Source: Paracentrotus lividus (lineage: Eukaryota; Echinodermata; Echinoidea; Camarodonta; Echinidae). From it: a stretch of DNA of 64,000 nt. Under the pieces are notes generated by a model. That model did no database searches. It was given only the letters and a program-made list of their open reading frames with translations, and was not told where the DNA came from. The stretch spans positions 16,316,111 to 16,380,110 of the forward strand of contig CALNVZ010003430.1 of assembly GCA_940671915.1 (NCBI GenBank), written 5' to 3'. This document shows, in pieces, positions 26,701-37,368 of the stretch. Each line of letters opens with the position of its first letter. Position 1 is the stretch's first letter. The translations under genes and the position numbers were made by a program.

Positions 26701-28533
26701 AGTCTAAAGCCCTTATTTGGCCAAAATACACCCTCTACAAACAAAAACAAACAGACAAACAAACAAAACAAAACCCCTAAATCAACCACACTACTTTTCA
26801 TGTTGATCCATATGAAACAATTAGTGTAAAGTCCTTGTTATGTCATACATGTGTGCGTTTTCTATTCTGTCTTTGTCTGCTTCCACATATCTTTTTTGTT
26901 TGATTTCTCACCAAAAAGTTATTATGACAAAATAATTCAAAACAGTAGTATGAAAATAGAATCCTTGATACAAATTGGGTTGAATTGGTAAATCCCTTTA
27001 GGGGGTGGGAGCAAAACCCTAAGATAAGAACTTATTTTAAATATTTGTTTAATCATGCAACTTCATATAAACCAAACTGCGGTTTAGGGAAAGGGGAGTA
27101 GAATTGGTTACCTGCTACTTAGCCTGAAATCTGTAAACCTTTTTTTTTCCTTCTAAATTACGGTGGGTTTATATGATTCAATTGATACAGTACCAAAAAA
27201 AATAAGGGGTATATCTTTCTTTCATTTCCTGAACGCTACTGGGATAAGTTCATTATCACTTTGATTTTAGGGGTGGGGTTTATAAATGTGTTACCAGGGT
27301 CACGAAATCTGCTGTATCAGGCTTGGCTCCCCCTCCCTCCCCACCCCAAAATTTAGAAAAAATGCCTAAAATCAGAAATTTTGCACCTTTTGTGTTGGTC
27401 ATCAATTTTCCTATTCAATTCCTTCATATAAAATGAGTGAAATTTACAATTGACTAGAGTCACGTTTGTTTATATTTTGAGGATCTATAACAACATGCTA
27501 CTTTTGATATACTCTAAGTATACATGTAGCCTCAGGGAAAGGTGCTTAGGAGATAACTTAATATAAGTTGTATTTTTAGCAAATGTCCCCCTGATACATC
27601 ATAGTCGAATGACCAATTAGGCAATCAGCCAAGCTACAATGTATTAGCCAATTTTGGCATTTAGTTTTCGCCAATGTTAACTGATTTCAAATTTTAAACA
27701 CTCATGTAGCATTAGTCTGATTTCTGTTTCACCAATTTATTTCTTTGAGTTTAGCTTAATCAAACTTTTACTCTAGTTGAATGTCTGTTTAGTTTCACTT
27801 TTGTTGTCCTTGAATATATCCCTGAATATATTTGCTTTTTCTTTCTTTTCTTCATTATCTATGGATACATTTGTCCATTGTGTAGCTGTAATGTCTCTAT
27901 GCTTTTATTTCTTTTCAATTCAATTTGTGTATGCTTCCATTTTATTTCTATCATTTTAAAGGATATAATGTAGATGTAAATAAATTTATGATATGTTGAA
28001 GAGGGGTAAAAATGTTCAAAACATTTCTTTTAGTTTCATTTGTTTCATATCTTTAGAGGGTTGCCTATTCAGTGATTCAAACACTGTTTTATCAATTAGT
28101 GCTAGTGCCCTGAAACATAAAGAGTTAAAATCAATTGCAAATTTGAAATAACCGTTGTGATTGGTTGACAGCGAGACTTTTATACAAAAAGTATATGCAA
28201 CAAGAATCATGATTGGTTAATATTGATTTGCAATTGATTTGACACTTTATGTTACAGGACACATACTGCACATATAACTGCACCTACAAACAATTGAATG
28301 AAAATGTACCACTAAAGATTTCTTCACATTCAATAAGATTTATAACTAAAAAGATATGCAAATATTTATACAGATTCTGTCTAAATTTTGCTCTACAGTA
28401 TACCATGGCCATGAGACGAGATGGGAACAGACGAACACCAGATAGAGGATCGAGGGATCAAGATAGATCATCAAGGGATTTAGATCAACCTGATAGGAAT
28501 AGATTATCCGCAGGCTCAGCTAGTCTGGTCTGA
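2603..28533 (+). CDS. TTYH: Tweety homologue (TTYH family membrane protein), 14 coding exons
   Basis: Joined exons: 2603-2749, 5815-5990, 11481-11592, 12720-12964, 13509-13604, 14024-14096, 14757-14832, 16693-16748, 19165-19257, 19645-19778, 20501-20602, 21216-21389, 25770-25887, 28399-28533. All introns are GT/AG, phases agree, and the 1737 nt give 578 residues plus TGA. Known Tweety proteins are five-pass plasma-membrane proteins linked to volume-regulated or calcium-activated anion conductance. Seen here: TM1 about 52-76, a Cys/Arg-rich cytoplasmic turn (CCLCCRRRR), TM2 about 98-116, a helical extracellular loop with N-glycosylation sequons at N118, N136, N174 and N198, an Arg-Trp at 227-228 entering TM3, TM4 about 256-278, a second extracellular loop with Cys289, Cys317, Cys384 and Cys399 (family motif HKDY at 388-391), TM5 about 405-427, and a Pro/Arg/Asp-rich tail. 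Human members are about 450-535 residues; the extra length is in the tail. Family assignment is firm, paralogue is not. Transcript ends were not located. Confidence 0.93.
3688..3830. mobile_element. 143-bp foldback MITE, copy 1
   Basis: Near-palindromic: TTTCATCAAAGGACTTGTCG at the left and its complement at the right around a short loop containing TGATTGGCTGAGAGC. It is bounded by CAG on both sides. Lies in TTYH intron 1. The right arm has a few mismatches (ATATCTG for ACGTCCG). Confidence 0.85.
5351..5814 (+). repeat. Tandem array of decayed TTYH exon 2 copies
   Basis: Copies of the acceptor tract plus exon start (TCTCTGATCTTCTGGGCTGC) begin at 5364, about 5465 (internally deleted), 5567 (acceptor AG mutated to AA) and 5680 (acceptor intact), spaced about 100-135 bases and leading to the functional exon at 5815. 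Confidence 0.88.
5815..5990 (+). CDS. TTYH: TTYH coding exon 2: TM1, Cys/Arg turn, start of TM2
   Basis: Acceptor tttacag, donor gtaagt; 176 nt, leaving 2 nt of codon 108. Encodes SLIFWAAVPILWLLL (TM1), then CCLCCRRRR and the start of TM2. Four decayed copies of its first ~85 bases and its acceptor lie immediately upstream (5351-5814). Confidence 0.93.
7799..7960. repeat. CAACTACCCC-type repeat with poly-C tract
   Basis: Iterated motifs such as GACAACTACCCC and their complement GGGAGTAGTTGTCC around a poly-C tract at 7819-7844. The same motif family recurs at 25330-25630. Confidence 0.5.
8284..8317. repeat. Short hairpin
   Basis: ATTTCTGATTCGGC pairs with GCCGATCAGAAAT around CAATTAT, flanked on both sides by TACATGTA motifs. 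In TTYH intron 2. Confidence 0.6.
11481..11592 (+). CDS. TTYH: TTYH coding exon 3 (residues 108-145)
   Basis: Acceptor atctag; completes Leu108 and encodes GLLGVGYYGNETAAQG, which corresponds to the conserved GIGFYGNSETSDG region after TM2 in human TTYH1. Contains sequons N118 and N136. Donor gtgaga, phase 0. Confidence 0.92.
12720..12964 (+). CDS. TTYH: TTYH coding exon 4 (residues 146-226)
   Basis: Acceptor gaattag, donor gttcgt. Encodes the Glu/Ser/Thr-rich helical first extracellular loop with sequons N174 and N198, ending TYYDYF just before TM3. Confidence 0.92.
13509..13604 (+). CDS. TTYH: TTYH coding exon 5: TM3
   Basis: Acceptor actacag; completes Arg227 and encodes WMGVILILTFELVTCLFIIL, which aligns with the conserved RW-then-hydrophobic TM3 with a central ELxxCLF. 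Donor gtgagt leaves 2 nt of Phe259. Confidence 0.93.
13941..14023 (+). repeat. Decayed duplicate of TTYH exon 6 acceptor and exon start
   Basis: tttttgttacag then TTCTAGTATCCTACCCATCA TGTGCATAC at 13955 mirrors the functional exon start at 14024. The copy's frame meets TAA after 14 codons. Confidence 0.85.
14024..14096 (+). CDS. TTYH: TTYH coding exon 6: TM4
   Basis: Acceptor tgttacag; encodes FSSILCIMCILMIWCLVGAE and FLEV. Donor gtaaga, phase 0. A truncated copy of its acceptor and first ~33 bases sits 69 bases upstream at about 13941-13987. Confidence 0.92.
14757..14832 (+). CDS. TTYH: TTYH coding exon 7 (residues 284-308)
   Basis: Acceptor atggcag, donor gtaaga. Encodes GMGDLCVAPDQYIM, matching the conserved VGLSDFCxxPDxYV of Tweety proteins; Cys289 is probably disulphide-bonded. 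Ends with 1 nt of Glu309. Confidence 0.92.
16693..16748 (+). CDS. TTYH: TTYH coding exon 8 (residues 309-327)
   Basis: Acceptor gttacag; encodes EVLQYYIQCTESSQNPFSL, corresponding to the conserved LSYYLLC...NPF segment. Cys317 is conserved. Donor gtaagt, phase 0. Confidence 0.92.
17645..17886. mobile_element. CGCG-rich foldback MITE with TACTGTA ends
   Basis: Ends are TACTGTA and TACAGTA; the subterminal ATTTTCGCG and TTAATTTTCGCG motifs are inverted at the other end. 242 bp, in TTYH intron 8. Confidence 0.8.
17899..18041. mobile_element. 143-bp foldback MITE, copy 2
   Basis: Same length and sequence as 3688-3830 with only a few differences; the stem is almost perfect. Lies in TTYH intron 8, 12 bases after another foldback element. 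Confidence 0.88.
19165..19257 (+). CDS. TTYH: TTYH coding exon 9 (residues 328-358)
   Basis: Acceptor tttaaag, donor gtaagt, exactly 31 codons. Encodes a helical, charged stretch of the second extracellular loop (AITEANNDLASAQ, VQEYAPTAK). Confidence 0.88.
19645..19778 (+). CDS. TTYH: TTYH coding exon 10 (residues 359-402)
   Basis: Acceptor ttttag, donor gtgagt. Encodes VDCTGIHKDYISAVHGVC, the best-conserved Tweety signature (human TTYH1: CRSLHKDYGAALRGLC). Cys384 and Cys399 are likely disulphide partners in the extracellular loop. Confidence 0.94.
20035..20115 (-). mobile_element. Decayed LINE-tail-like fragment
   Basis: The plus-strand text GTGCCATTTTCCATTTAGAT and the following ~25 bases resemble the remnant at 36745-36810, with substitutions. 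It lies in TTYH intron 10. Confidence 0.35.
20501..20602 (+). CDS. TTYH: TTYH coding exon 11: TM5
   Basis: Acceptor tttcag; encodes GVGFLLISGIVLGLLMTLVL, then a positively charged ARIARR at the cytoplasmic border. Donor gtgggt leaves 2 nt of Arg437. Confidence 0.92.
21216..21389 (+). CDS. TTYH: TTYH coding exon 12: proximal cytoplasmic tail
   Basis: Acceptor gacag; encodes an acidic then proline-rich tail (DQEDPFLPPP, RFRRRNQEPP, TPPLAPISPTRPHS) resembling the DDDDPFNP segment of TTYH1. Donor gtaagt after GGC TTT GG. About nine decayed copies of its last ~40 bases plus donor follow in the intron. Confidence 0.9.
21390..22020 (+). repeat. Tandem array of TTYH exon 12 end plus splice donor
   Basis: Units of about 60-65 bp carry variants of CCCACTCACAACATGGCTTT GGGTAAGTTACCCC. 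GTAAGT-type donors survive in copies near 21501, 21712, 21756, 21815 and 21894; others are mutated. The exon end at 21355-21389 is the first unit. Confidence 0.88.
23406..23451 (+). CDS. Candidate alternative TTYH exon (46 nt), mutually exclusive with exon 13
   Basis: After the acceptor cttattcag, the frame set by exon 12 reads RQVPTPPRYHRYEPQ and ends before gtatcc. Its length is 1 mod 3, like exon 13 (118 nt), so it could replace exon 13 between exons 12 and 14 but could not be spliced together with it without a frameshift. The acceptor neighbourhood (TTATTCAG..GGCAGGTT) is triplicated at about 23282-23415. The proline/arginine/tyrosine content suits the tail. The donor is weak. An alternative reading uses the acceptor gcag at 23412 as a 39-nt in-frame cassette. 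No transcript evidence is available. Confidence 0.35.
24260..24272 (-). promoter_or_regulatory. DR1-type nuclear receptor motif
   Basis: TGACCTTTGACCT is the complement of a perfect AGGTCA-N1-AGGTCA direct repeat, with a further TTTGACCT just upstream. In TTYH intron 12. Such motifs also occur by chance. Confidence 0.3.
25330..25630. repeat. CAACTACCCC-type repeat, second copy
   Basis: Contains GACAACCACCCC, ACAACTACCCC and GGACAACTAACCCC on the left and GGGATAGTTGCCC and GGATAGTTGTCC on the right, so it is also foldback-like. Lies in TTYH intron 12. Confidence 0.5.
25770..25887 (+). CDS. TTYH: TTYH coding exon 13: cytoplasmic tail
   Basis: Acceptor ctccag, donor gtgagt; 118 nt. With exon 12 it reads GPFDMVNTRATGRTSYVSH and continues through DSYLEDQPNRSNYDTPPPT. 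Rich in Ser/Thr/Tyr and Arg; no domain recognised. Phases match both neighbours. Confidence 0.85.
26007..26444. mobile_element. TGACCC-ended MITE, decayed
   Basis: GTGACCCATCATCTCAAAAC at the left; TTATTAGTGGTTTTGAG..TGTCAGG at the right as an imperfect inverted repeat. Related to 37109-37368 and 39327-39811. Lies in TTYH intron 13. Confidence 0.6.
26660..26832 (+). repeat. Local tandem duplication, period ~117 bp
   Basis: CCACACTAGTTTTCATGTTG ATCCATATGAAACAATTAGT at 26664 recurs with two differences at 26781. A-rich text with caaacaaacaaa lies between. Confidence 0.85.
28399..28533 (+). CDS. TTYH: TTYH terminal coding exon 14
   Basis: Acceptor ctctacag; encodes YTMAMRRDGNRRTPDRGSRD and a further Asp/Arg/Ser-rich repeat-like stretch, then LSAGSASLV and TGA. 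The tail is low complexity and would be expected to evolve quickly. No polyadenylation site could be assigned with confidence downstream. Confidence 0.85.
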   Translation, partial: YTMAMRRDGNRRTPDRGSRDQDRSSRDLDQPDRNRLSAGSASLV

Positions 28534-29754
28534 CAGTGGCTTCTATGGCAGACTTGAGGTCTGTTCTACAGATTTATTTTGTTGTAAATAGTAAGATATT
28601 GCCAATTCGATGAAGGGTAAGGCTTCATGTACGATGTTTATGTAAGAGACTGACAGAAAGATTGATCACAACTGACTGTTAGAACGGATCGTGATCTTCA
28701 GAGAATACTTTGCTGTGATTGGCCGATGTATGAAAAGATGGAATTAGTCATCCGCATCTTAATCTTATTCTAGTCCTCATGGTGATTACACTGAAAATCA
28801 ATGATTGCATTTAATTTGTTGTTCCTTCAACACAAGAGGCTTGTTGTAGATGCTGACATTGGGTAAATTCACCCAATCAAGTCTAAAACTTTGCTCTTTT
28901 ATAGTTCTATTTTTTATATAAAGGCCTTTAATCTGGTCTTATTACATGACTGTACCTATCAAAGTAATACCCATGCATCATTTATGTTACATTTTACAGC
29001 CATTTGCAATGACATAAAGATTTATTTAGTCTATTATCAGATCAAACACAGTTCTTACGCCTTGTATTATATGAGCCAGTATGCATTACTAGATCTCGAT
29101 AGTACAGTATCACCTCAAGTCGTAAAATGTTTTACATGTCCTGTTTACTTACCCAGAATGCAAGAATCTTAGCAGTGTGGTCTTATGATATACCATAGGC
29201 CCACTGGAAAGATAATATGTTTGTAACTTTTAAACTCAAACTCTCAACAATAACTAAACAAGGCTGATCGCTATACAGTAGCTGAGTAGCACATGTACAT
29301 GGTCGCTGTATTACAGTCCAATACAATCATTTGACACTAAAGACTTAATCATTATCTGTCAGGTACAGATGAACTAAAAATGCTACCTTCGAAAGAGATG
29401 CTAGTACTGAGAGTGATAATAATAATTTTCATATAAAATCAAATGTCAATGTTTAGTGATGATAGTCCTTTGATTGTGTGGACTGAAATCTGGTTTAGTA
29501 ATATTCATTGTAGGCTTTAATTTGTTGTTTGTGGAGATGGTTCTTGCCAAGGGCTTTAATATATCTCCAATAATGCCATCTTGTTAATCAACAACAAAAC
29601 TTCTAATGAGATGAAACTTCCTACTGAATATAGTTGCCATCATGATTGTAAAAGAGTTTACATTAAAAAAGTAAGATTTCCTATTCCCTACTTTTGATAA
29701 TCAACTAGCCTATGTGCCTACGATTTGAATTTCATGCCAAATTATAACTCTGAG

Positions 29755-29757
<3 letters not shown>

Positions 29758-29795
<38 letters not shown>
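29758..29795 (+). repeat. (AG)n microsatellite
   Basis: Uninterrupted AG dinucleotides in the TTYH/MKK intergenic region. Confidence 0.95.
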
Positions 29796-29797
<2 letters not shown>

Positions 29798-30849
29798 TGA
29801 GAAAGACTACTGTGTATTTCCACACAGTTTCTATTTTGTTCTATTGAGCCATCCCAGGTAATAGGACTAACATTTTTTATTACTATTTTAATGGGTTACT
29901 GTACATGTATATGACATTATACATCTATATATGACATTCCTTTGGTTTGATCAGCCAGCTACTATGTCCAAATGTTATTGTACGCCCTCTATTTCCAATA
30001 AGGACCAGTCCAATATCCAAGGATCGAGCATGATGATAATGATTTATTTTATAAATTTGTTGTACTTTCCATTCCTATACGTAAAGTATAAGATACTCAA
30101 ACATGACCATATGTTTAAATGTTATCCTAAAAAAAAAAAGAATGAATATGAATATTTTAATTTAGATCTTTGACGACAAATAGGATAAATTTTCGCCCAC
30201 CATCTCGACAGATGTACCCGTTTGTGGCAATCCATGACCACAGTGAGTACTCTGTACATGAATGCAAGAATGTATGGGTGTACAACGTACATGTATAAAA
30301 TCTACTACCATTATAATGAGTTGCATTGGACCCAGCCAATTGGTTTGTAATAGAAAAATCTCAAACTTTACCCTTTTAGGTTTGTAAAATACGAGACAGA
30401 GAATCTCCTCATTCATACAAAGTCGTGTGGTGTGCATGCTGGTTATAATAGGTGTTGACTGTATTTCTGGTAGAGTGTATATGACATACATGTAAGATCT
30501 TTTATTATCATGAATATAGATGTGATGTACATGTATATCTTGGTATAATTTCTACTCATATTGAATCAATTATAGATGGAGACATACTGTGAAAACATAT
30601 TGTGCAAGACAATCTATAAGTATGTATAATGAGCTATATATATTTGAGCTTTTATGTCTACTCTATATGTTTATTTGAGATATATTTGAATTATGTAAGT
30701 TTTGTATAAAGAACAGTATGTGAATTGAACAGTAAATATATGTTGTGTAAAAGATGAAATGTACTTGCCACTTCTCATGATATGTGTACATGTACATGTA
30801 AATCACCAAAAAAAATTATTAGCTGCAGGTCTTATTAGGAGAGCAGTCA

Positions 30850-31252
30850 GCAATTCCATGGTATCTGACGTTACAAAAATTCAACATGTTGTAGATTGTT
30901 TGTATCTTAATTTCAAAAATAAGAATACCTGTGTCGGTAAATTAATACAGTTGACTAACTTAATGATAAGGATTTGTCCCCAAAAAATCTATTCAAACTG
31001 CATGCAAAAATGTGTCGGTAAGTGACGTTACATTTTTGGCAACGTCAGTTACCAACACATCTTGCTCTTTCATAGATAATACATTTTGCATTTAAAAAAA
31101 ATTGTGTTTAAAAAAAAATTGGCACAAATTCTTCCCTATCATTAACTTACTTAGCTGTGCAGTTTGAAGACACATGTATTATTATTTATGTTACTATGAT
31201 GCAAACGATCCAGAACATGTGTTTTTGTAACGTCAGTTACCGTGGAATTGCC
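30850..31252. mobile_element. ~400-bp foldback element
   Basis: GCAATTCCATGGTATCTGAC GTTACAAAAA at the left is inverted at 31223-31252. The internal arms also pair (AATACCTGTGTC..TTAATGATA with its complement near 31135-31185), as do GTGACGTTAC and GGCAACGTCAG at 31020-31055. Confidence 0.75.
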
Positions 31253-33535
31253 ATTATATGTATCCAGAGATGTTGATACCAATTACATGTACATTGTATG
31301 ACAAGAAGTTGCCAATTTGATTCTGGTAGATAGTAGTAAGGGATCACAAATGAATCTGATACTTGTACACTGTAACAGTCCTCATGAGTCATTCATTTTT
31401 CATGACTTGTTCGTGCTTGAACGTGTACATTGAAGACACATTCAGGCAACTTGTTGGAACATTTTGCGAGCTATACCCAAATTTGAAATGTTACATTTGT
31501 ACACACAGTCCGTGAAAGATGTCCCATACATGGAAAGTAACTATCATCGCTAGTATTAATGAATAGGCTTGAGAATGCAGGTATAGAGAATGTCTTTATA
31601 GTAACAGTATATTTTTCTACTGAAAATGATTCATTGTGTCATCACAAAATCATGGAAATTGTATTTTGAGAGAGAAATGGATAGTTTTGTGAGAAGGTAT
31701 TTTTATTGATACTTTAGATACAAAACCCCAAATTTAATTGTACATACTGTTTGTAAATTATGGGAAGTAGTGAAGTTGCAATATTGGCTTTCCTATTGTC
31801 AGTAAAGAGGGGCGTCAATCTTGGAGTGCATTAGGGGGCAGTTTACTTATTAACACTAGGGGCAGAAGCATCATTTTGCCCTCCCCCTTTTTGGGACCTG
31901 TTGAAGCTGAATAGAAATATTTTTTAATTGGCCTCCTCGATCAATCGATGCCCCTGTTACAATAAAAACTTCTTTTTTTTTCTGAATAGGAAATATATTG
32001 GTGCTTTTACTTTTTGACAATCACAAATTAGTAAAGACAAGATGATGGAGATCTTGAGCATACATGTAGGTGGATCCAAAGGGGTTACAAGAGGCTTGCA
32101 CACCGCCCCTCCCCCCCCCATATTAAACATTAACAATATCCAGCACCACTCCACCCCAAAGAAAAAGGGAGAGAATCTAATGAGAATTTTGTATTTTACA
32201 ATGTAATCTTTTAGTTAATATTTGTGTGGTATCCTTGAATGTAGATTTTTTAAATAGAGAGTAAGACTAGAAAGAAGTACATTGTATTTATTCAATATAA
32301 AATAAATCATCGCATCCAAAGGCTAAATTGAGATGCCTTTTATTAGTAAGTCTACATGCTTATTCTCATATTAGTACAGAAACCCTCAGTTAGTTTACAG
32401 TTTTTGATTTGTTAGAGTACATTGTATGCAATCAATGTTCTGATAAAGGTACATGTAGATTTGCACAGTACTCTTATTTGTTTGCCATCTCAATATATAT
32501 TGTATATGTTGATAATGAAAGCACAATCAGGGTTTTGGTAATTAACTTTTACGTGTACATCATGTCCAGAAAAATCTTTACACCATTAAAAATTTAATTA
32601 AAATTAATTTTCTACAGAAATGTTGCAATCCTAACTCTGCATATATATTAAATGTACAGTACATGGTGAAGGAGCAATTGTATGTGTTCCTGTTCAAGGG
32701 TATTATTTCTTTGCTATGAATGCTACATGTATTTATTTTGATTCTACACAGTGCTGCAGTAGTGTATATACATGTACAATGCTTAGTTTTGAAAAACACA
32801 TCTTCTTTCAATTCTTTAATTGTTATATGATGCACATATACTATTTTAAATCAAATCCTTTAATACTCCACTTAAATTTCTTCGTTTACCAACCTGCATA
32901 ACACTTTTTCCCCCTTTTTTGTTCTCCTTGCTACCTCAATCATTTCTACACTTAAAAGAAGCTTATGTTGCATACGGTACTATACTTTTTAGATATATGG
33001 TTACATGTAAGTTTTGGGGTGTTTTTTTTTTTCTTCAACATACTTTTTGCTTTTCCAGAATTGGCTAGTATCCCTGTAGTACCACTAGATAGAAAGCCTA
33101 AATGTAACAAAAAGGACTGGTCTGATTTCAGTCTGTCTAACAAGTAACATTTATTTTCTCTTTTCTGTGCTACGTGTATCATACAGATATTCCTAGAAAT
33201 TGTTCTCTATGCTTCTTTTTCGCCATTTTCGGTCCCATAGATTCAATTCTTTCGTAAATGAAAGTGCCTATACAATATAAGTAGTACAAAGAGTGTTTTA
33301 TCCTTGTATCCTGCAAATCTTATCACGACAAAGCAAAGATTAATCCGTTGAATACTGCATTCGTGCATTCCTATAGGTTTAATATTTAAAAAAACGTGTT
33401 TCCAAAGTCAATGTGTTTGCAAATTTCCTAGCAGATGCATTTTCCCCCGATGAAGGCATGCCTAGATAATTAGACTTATTGGTGGCATTTTACATAGTCA
33501 CTCTTACATTTTATTTGTATCCCTATTTCCTATAT

Positions 33536-33666
33536 CAGTGGCAGATCCACAGGTGCAACAGGCTTGCTCTCCTCCCCCTATCTTTTAAAAACTGCTCATC
33601 GATATACATGTTAAAATAAGAAAAATCCCCCCCCCCCCCCATTTTCAATTCCTGGATCTGCCGCTG
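33536..33666. mobile_element. CAG-ended MITE with TATAT flanks
   Basis: CAGTGGCAGATCCACAGG is inverted at the right as CCTGGATCTGCCGCTG. TATAT flanks both ends and may be part of a target-site duplication. CAG..CTG ends suggest, but do not prove, a hAT-type element. Confidence 0.65.
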
Positions 33667-34853
33667 TATATAGTATATATAAAGGTAATTTGATTTGATA
33701 TCTTCTTACCAAAGAACTTTTAATGTATGGACTACATGGAGATTTACACAGGCTTTGCTGATAAATGTGTTATTATGTTCAAATGAGTTTTTACTTTACT
33801 CTTGTAAATAATTGGGTGTATATTAATTTGTTATTTTGCACATAATATTATATTGTACAGATTTACCAGTATTTGCATTGCTAGAAAAGAAGTTTAATGC
33901 AATTTAAGCCACTTTTTATGAGAGCAGAATAAAATTGTACAGGCAACTATAAACTCGAGTCATGGAGTTAATGTGTCTTTATTGAATGTATATAAAATTA
34001 TTTTAAAAGAGTGTATTAAGTTATAGTTTTCCCCCGTCCATACCACTGACAAGAGAGCTAGTTACTGGTAGCTTTCAAAAAAGTTACTCCTCCAAATTGT
34101 TTGAGTTAATCTGCTTGTAGGGTGTTTCATTAAGCAGTGCATTACTTTACAAATAACTTGAATATGTAGAGTCCAATGGAATGCCCAAAATTCTCTGAAG
34201 TGTGACTCTTACATGTATTTCCCATAATTCTCATTGAATTGTTGCAAAATCTATCCTTTGCACACTAGAGTTAATATGTACATTTTTCAATTTTATTGAA
34301 AACGATTTGGACATCCAGTTCTGCTCTTTATATATTTAAGTCTTTTGTAAAGTCATGCATAGGAAACTTTACACAGACCTTCAGTGAAACAATCCCTGGT
34401 ATGAAAACACATACTCCTTCAATCATACAATACCAATCTGATATTTGTTGCTATTATTTGATACACATCTACTCATGGTAAAATAAAATGCTCAGGTCTA
34501 CGCGTTGTTATGATAAAACTTTGTTAACAAACAAGAGTAGATTGTACAGGAGTATACTTTGAGGGATTGAAGAGCAGCATCTGTAATAATAGGTCATAAC
34601 ATATGAGGGCTATTTCTTCTATCCCCACTGAAGGAGATACTACGAGGGAAATACAGCGCAATTCAGAAAAAATAATAATACCCAACTTTGAGAGCATAGT
34701 ATACCTGTATTGATTTAATTGAAATGCAAAAGCTGATCCCAGTAACTACTTTATTTTATCAATAAGGCCTATTTGGTAGCTCCGATACATCTAGCCATTT
34801 GTCATGTGGGTCTCCTATTCAAGAAATTTTAGATCCTTCTTTCCCAGGGATGG

Positions 34854-35035
34854 TTCTTGTCTACTTTACTTCAAATTCTGCTCTGCATTTTTGAGGAAGA
34901 AAAATGTGGATACAGAGGAAACTCATTAGAAAGAGGTCCTTAGGACCATAGAAGTTACTTTGTTATTTCAGTAATCTTGTCTACTTTACTTCAAATTCTG
35001 CTCTGCATTTTTTTTTAGAAAGAAAACTGTGGATA
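34854..35035 (+). repeat. Local duplication, period ~120 bp
   Basis: CTTGTCTACTTTACTTCAAA TTCTGCTCTGCATTTTT at 34856 recurs exactly at 34976, each followed by a GAAAA..TGTGGATACA segment. Confidence 0.88.
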
Positions 35036-36728
35036 CATCTTGTGATATCAAGTTTCTACTGTAATTGGAGAATGACACAAGAAGCAATCCTTCCCTCGGG
35101 TGAGCCATAAATTCAGCCATACATGTACATGTAGGTCACATTAATTAAAAGAGTACGGAAGCTCATTTTAATAGAGTTTACTCCTGTTATATAGAACACA
35201 GACACAAGATTTCGTTAAAATGAGGATACCCTCGCAGTCCCATTTCCAAACATATGGACACATGTCTTTAGTACAACGAAAAACTTCGTCAAACCTTGTT
35301 ATAAGTGCAGGCGCGGATCCAAGAAAATTGAATTGAATGCATTTCTCGGGCCCAATTGTCTGGGGACAAAAGCGGCTCTATTATGTTTACGCATGGGCCT
35401 GGTACTTTCATTGTATGACGTTGGTCTGCGTCCGCTACTGAAGTGGGGTGGAGTGTAGGCCTACTGAGAATAAATTATACAAATAATAAAACAAAAACAG
35501 TCAGATATACATTGTATTGTTATCAGTTTGATTTTAATTTCATGACTCAAACCACTGTATGTACAAAACAAATCTCCATAATTCTTGCATATAAATAGGT
35601 CCTCAGTATATTAGGTGGTTGTCATCATATATTATATTTATTGCTACATAGTATCATGTCAAGCCTAAAATAGAATCAAATAGTCTCTAATTACATCTGG
35701 TGAGAAAAATAGAATTGTTATGTACATCTTTGATTCTAAAAGAGCAATCAATACACATTTGCGACAAGTTAATATTGGCCATTTTGGCGGCACAAATAGC
35801 AAAAAAGGACAATTGATTACCGTCTGCTTTTGTAACTCAAGGCATGACACTTTCACACTTTTTGACCCATTGTGAAAGTAAAGTTTTTGCAAAAAATTCT
35901 GGCTTTGTAAATTTTCTGTACAGTCATAATTAGTGGATTCTGCTCACAGTTCAAGCAAACAAATAATTCTAGAGGAAAACAAAAAGACTACATTCATGAT
36001 AAAACAATATATTGCATTGATTATAACTTACATTATTTTCTTTGCAATGGACATACAAATAAGATTTTTAGATTGCATTAAAAACATGAAAATGTTAAAA
36101 AGCACCATCATTAATACGTGCTACTTTAAAAGCAAACATCAATGAGTAAAGCAAAAGTAAGGATACAGTCAACTTTGCCCAAGTCCATTTGTTATGACTG
36201 AACAAAAAAGCTTCGACATAGAAACAATCAAATTATTGAGATAGAATATAGAGATAAAGAGACCTTCAACTTAGGCAATTATTTGATTTACAATGTAAGT
36301 TTTGTTCGACTTTATATGAAAGTTTTACTGTATTTTTAAATCAATTTTCTCAAGTTATTTTTGAACATCAAGAGCTCTGTTGACAGCCCTCTAATATCAA
36401 ATCTGAATTTCACTCTACTTCAATATGTTCTAATGATGCCAAGACCTTTGCACCAGGCTTTATTATGTCCAAGGTGTACTGGTCCAAATTCTTTGTATCA
36501 TATTATGTTTTAGTCCTGATAAAAAACAGTTTCAATGATGCCAAAATTGTCTTGGTCCGAGAAGTTTGTTCTAATGAGGTTACACTGCATCGATGTACGT
36601 TATGCTAAAACGTGACCATCTAGCACATTTTAAAGTTTAGAAAATATATGCTTGAGTGCTTGAGGATAATACAGTCTACCCTTGTTATAATGGGTGCTCA
36701 TCTATCTCTTTGCCTGCATGTTCATTTT

Positions 36729-36950
36729 AATAATAATAATAATACATTTGATTTTTATAGCGCCGTTTTCCATTTAAATATAATGGTCAAGGCGCTTTTA
36801 TAAAGAAAATACAAAGAATAGTACACAAGGATGAACGTCTGTCCTCAAGAATAAACACAATTGAACAAATAAGACTTAAGATTTGTCTTGAACATTTCCG
36901 ATGAAGAGGAATCTTTCAGCTCCTGTGGAAGTGTATTTTTATACGTATTT
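36729..36950 (-). mobile_element. L2/CR1-type LINE 3' remnant
   Basis: On the minus strand it reads KNTLPQELKDSSSSEMFKTN then LKSYLFNCVYS and a stop, homologous to the C-terminus of the LINE at 41800-43140 ([23 protein letters not shown]). It is followed by GGCGCTATAAAAATC and an ATT-repeat tail. Only about 220 bp remain. Confidence 0.75.
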
Positions 36951-37108
36951 TAATTTTAATATTTTAATGAGATTCCATTAGGATGAGGTAATAGGTTAGG
37001 TCCTGAGCACCTTGTTATATTCAAGATCGCTCTTTGATCTCGCGAAACTGTACTGAAGAGGGTGTAGCACCTCATTACATCAAGAACGGACTGTGATGAG
37101 ACACATAT

Positions 37109-37368
37109 GAGACCCATCACATCAAAATCAGACACAAGTCGTCAAGCAAACTCATCAAAGGGTGGAGGAAATCAGCAAAATGATTTAAAATGTCTAAATT
37201 GGGGGGATAATATTTCTTGATTTTCTGAATCTTCAATGTTTCATGTGTACCCTGTAAAAAAATTTGACTACAACCAATAATGGGAAAGTATTTAAAAATG
37301 GATTATATTGCCAATATCTTTGACTTATTTTCTGGCGACTTGTGTCTGATTTTGATGTGATGGGTCAC
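37109..37368. mobile_element. TGACCC-ended MITE
   Basis: CCCATCACATCAAAATCAGA and the next ~12 bases are exactly inverted at 37334-37368. Interior shows no gene. Confidence 0.8.
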
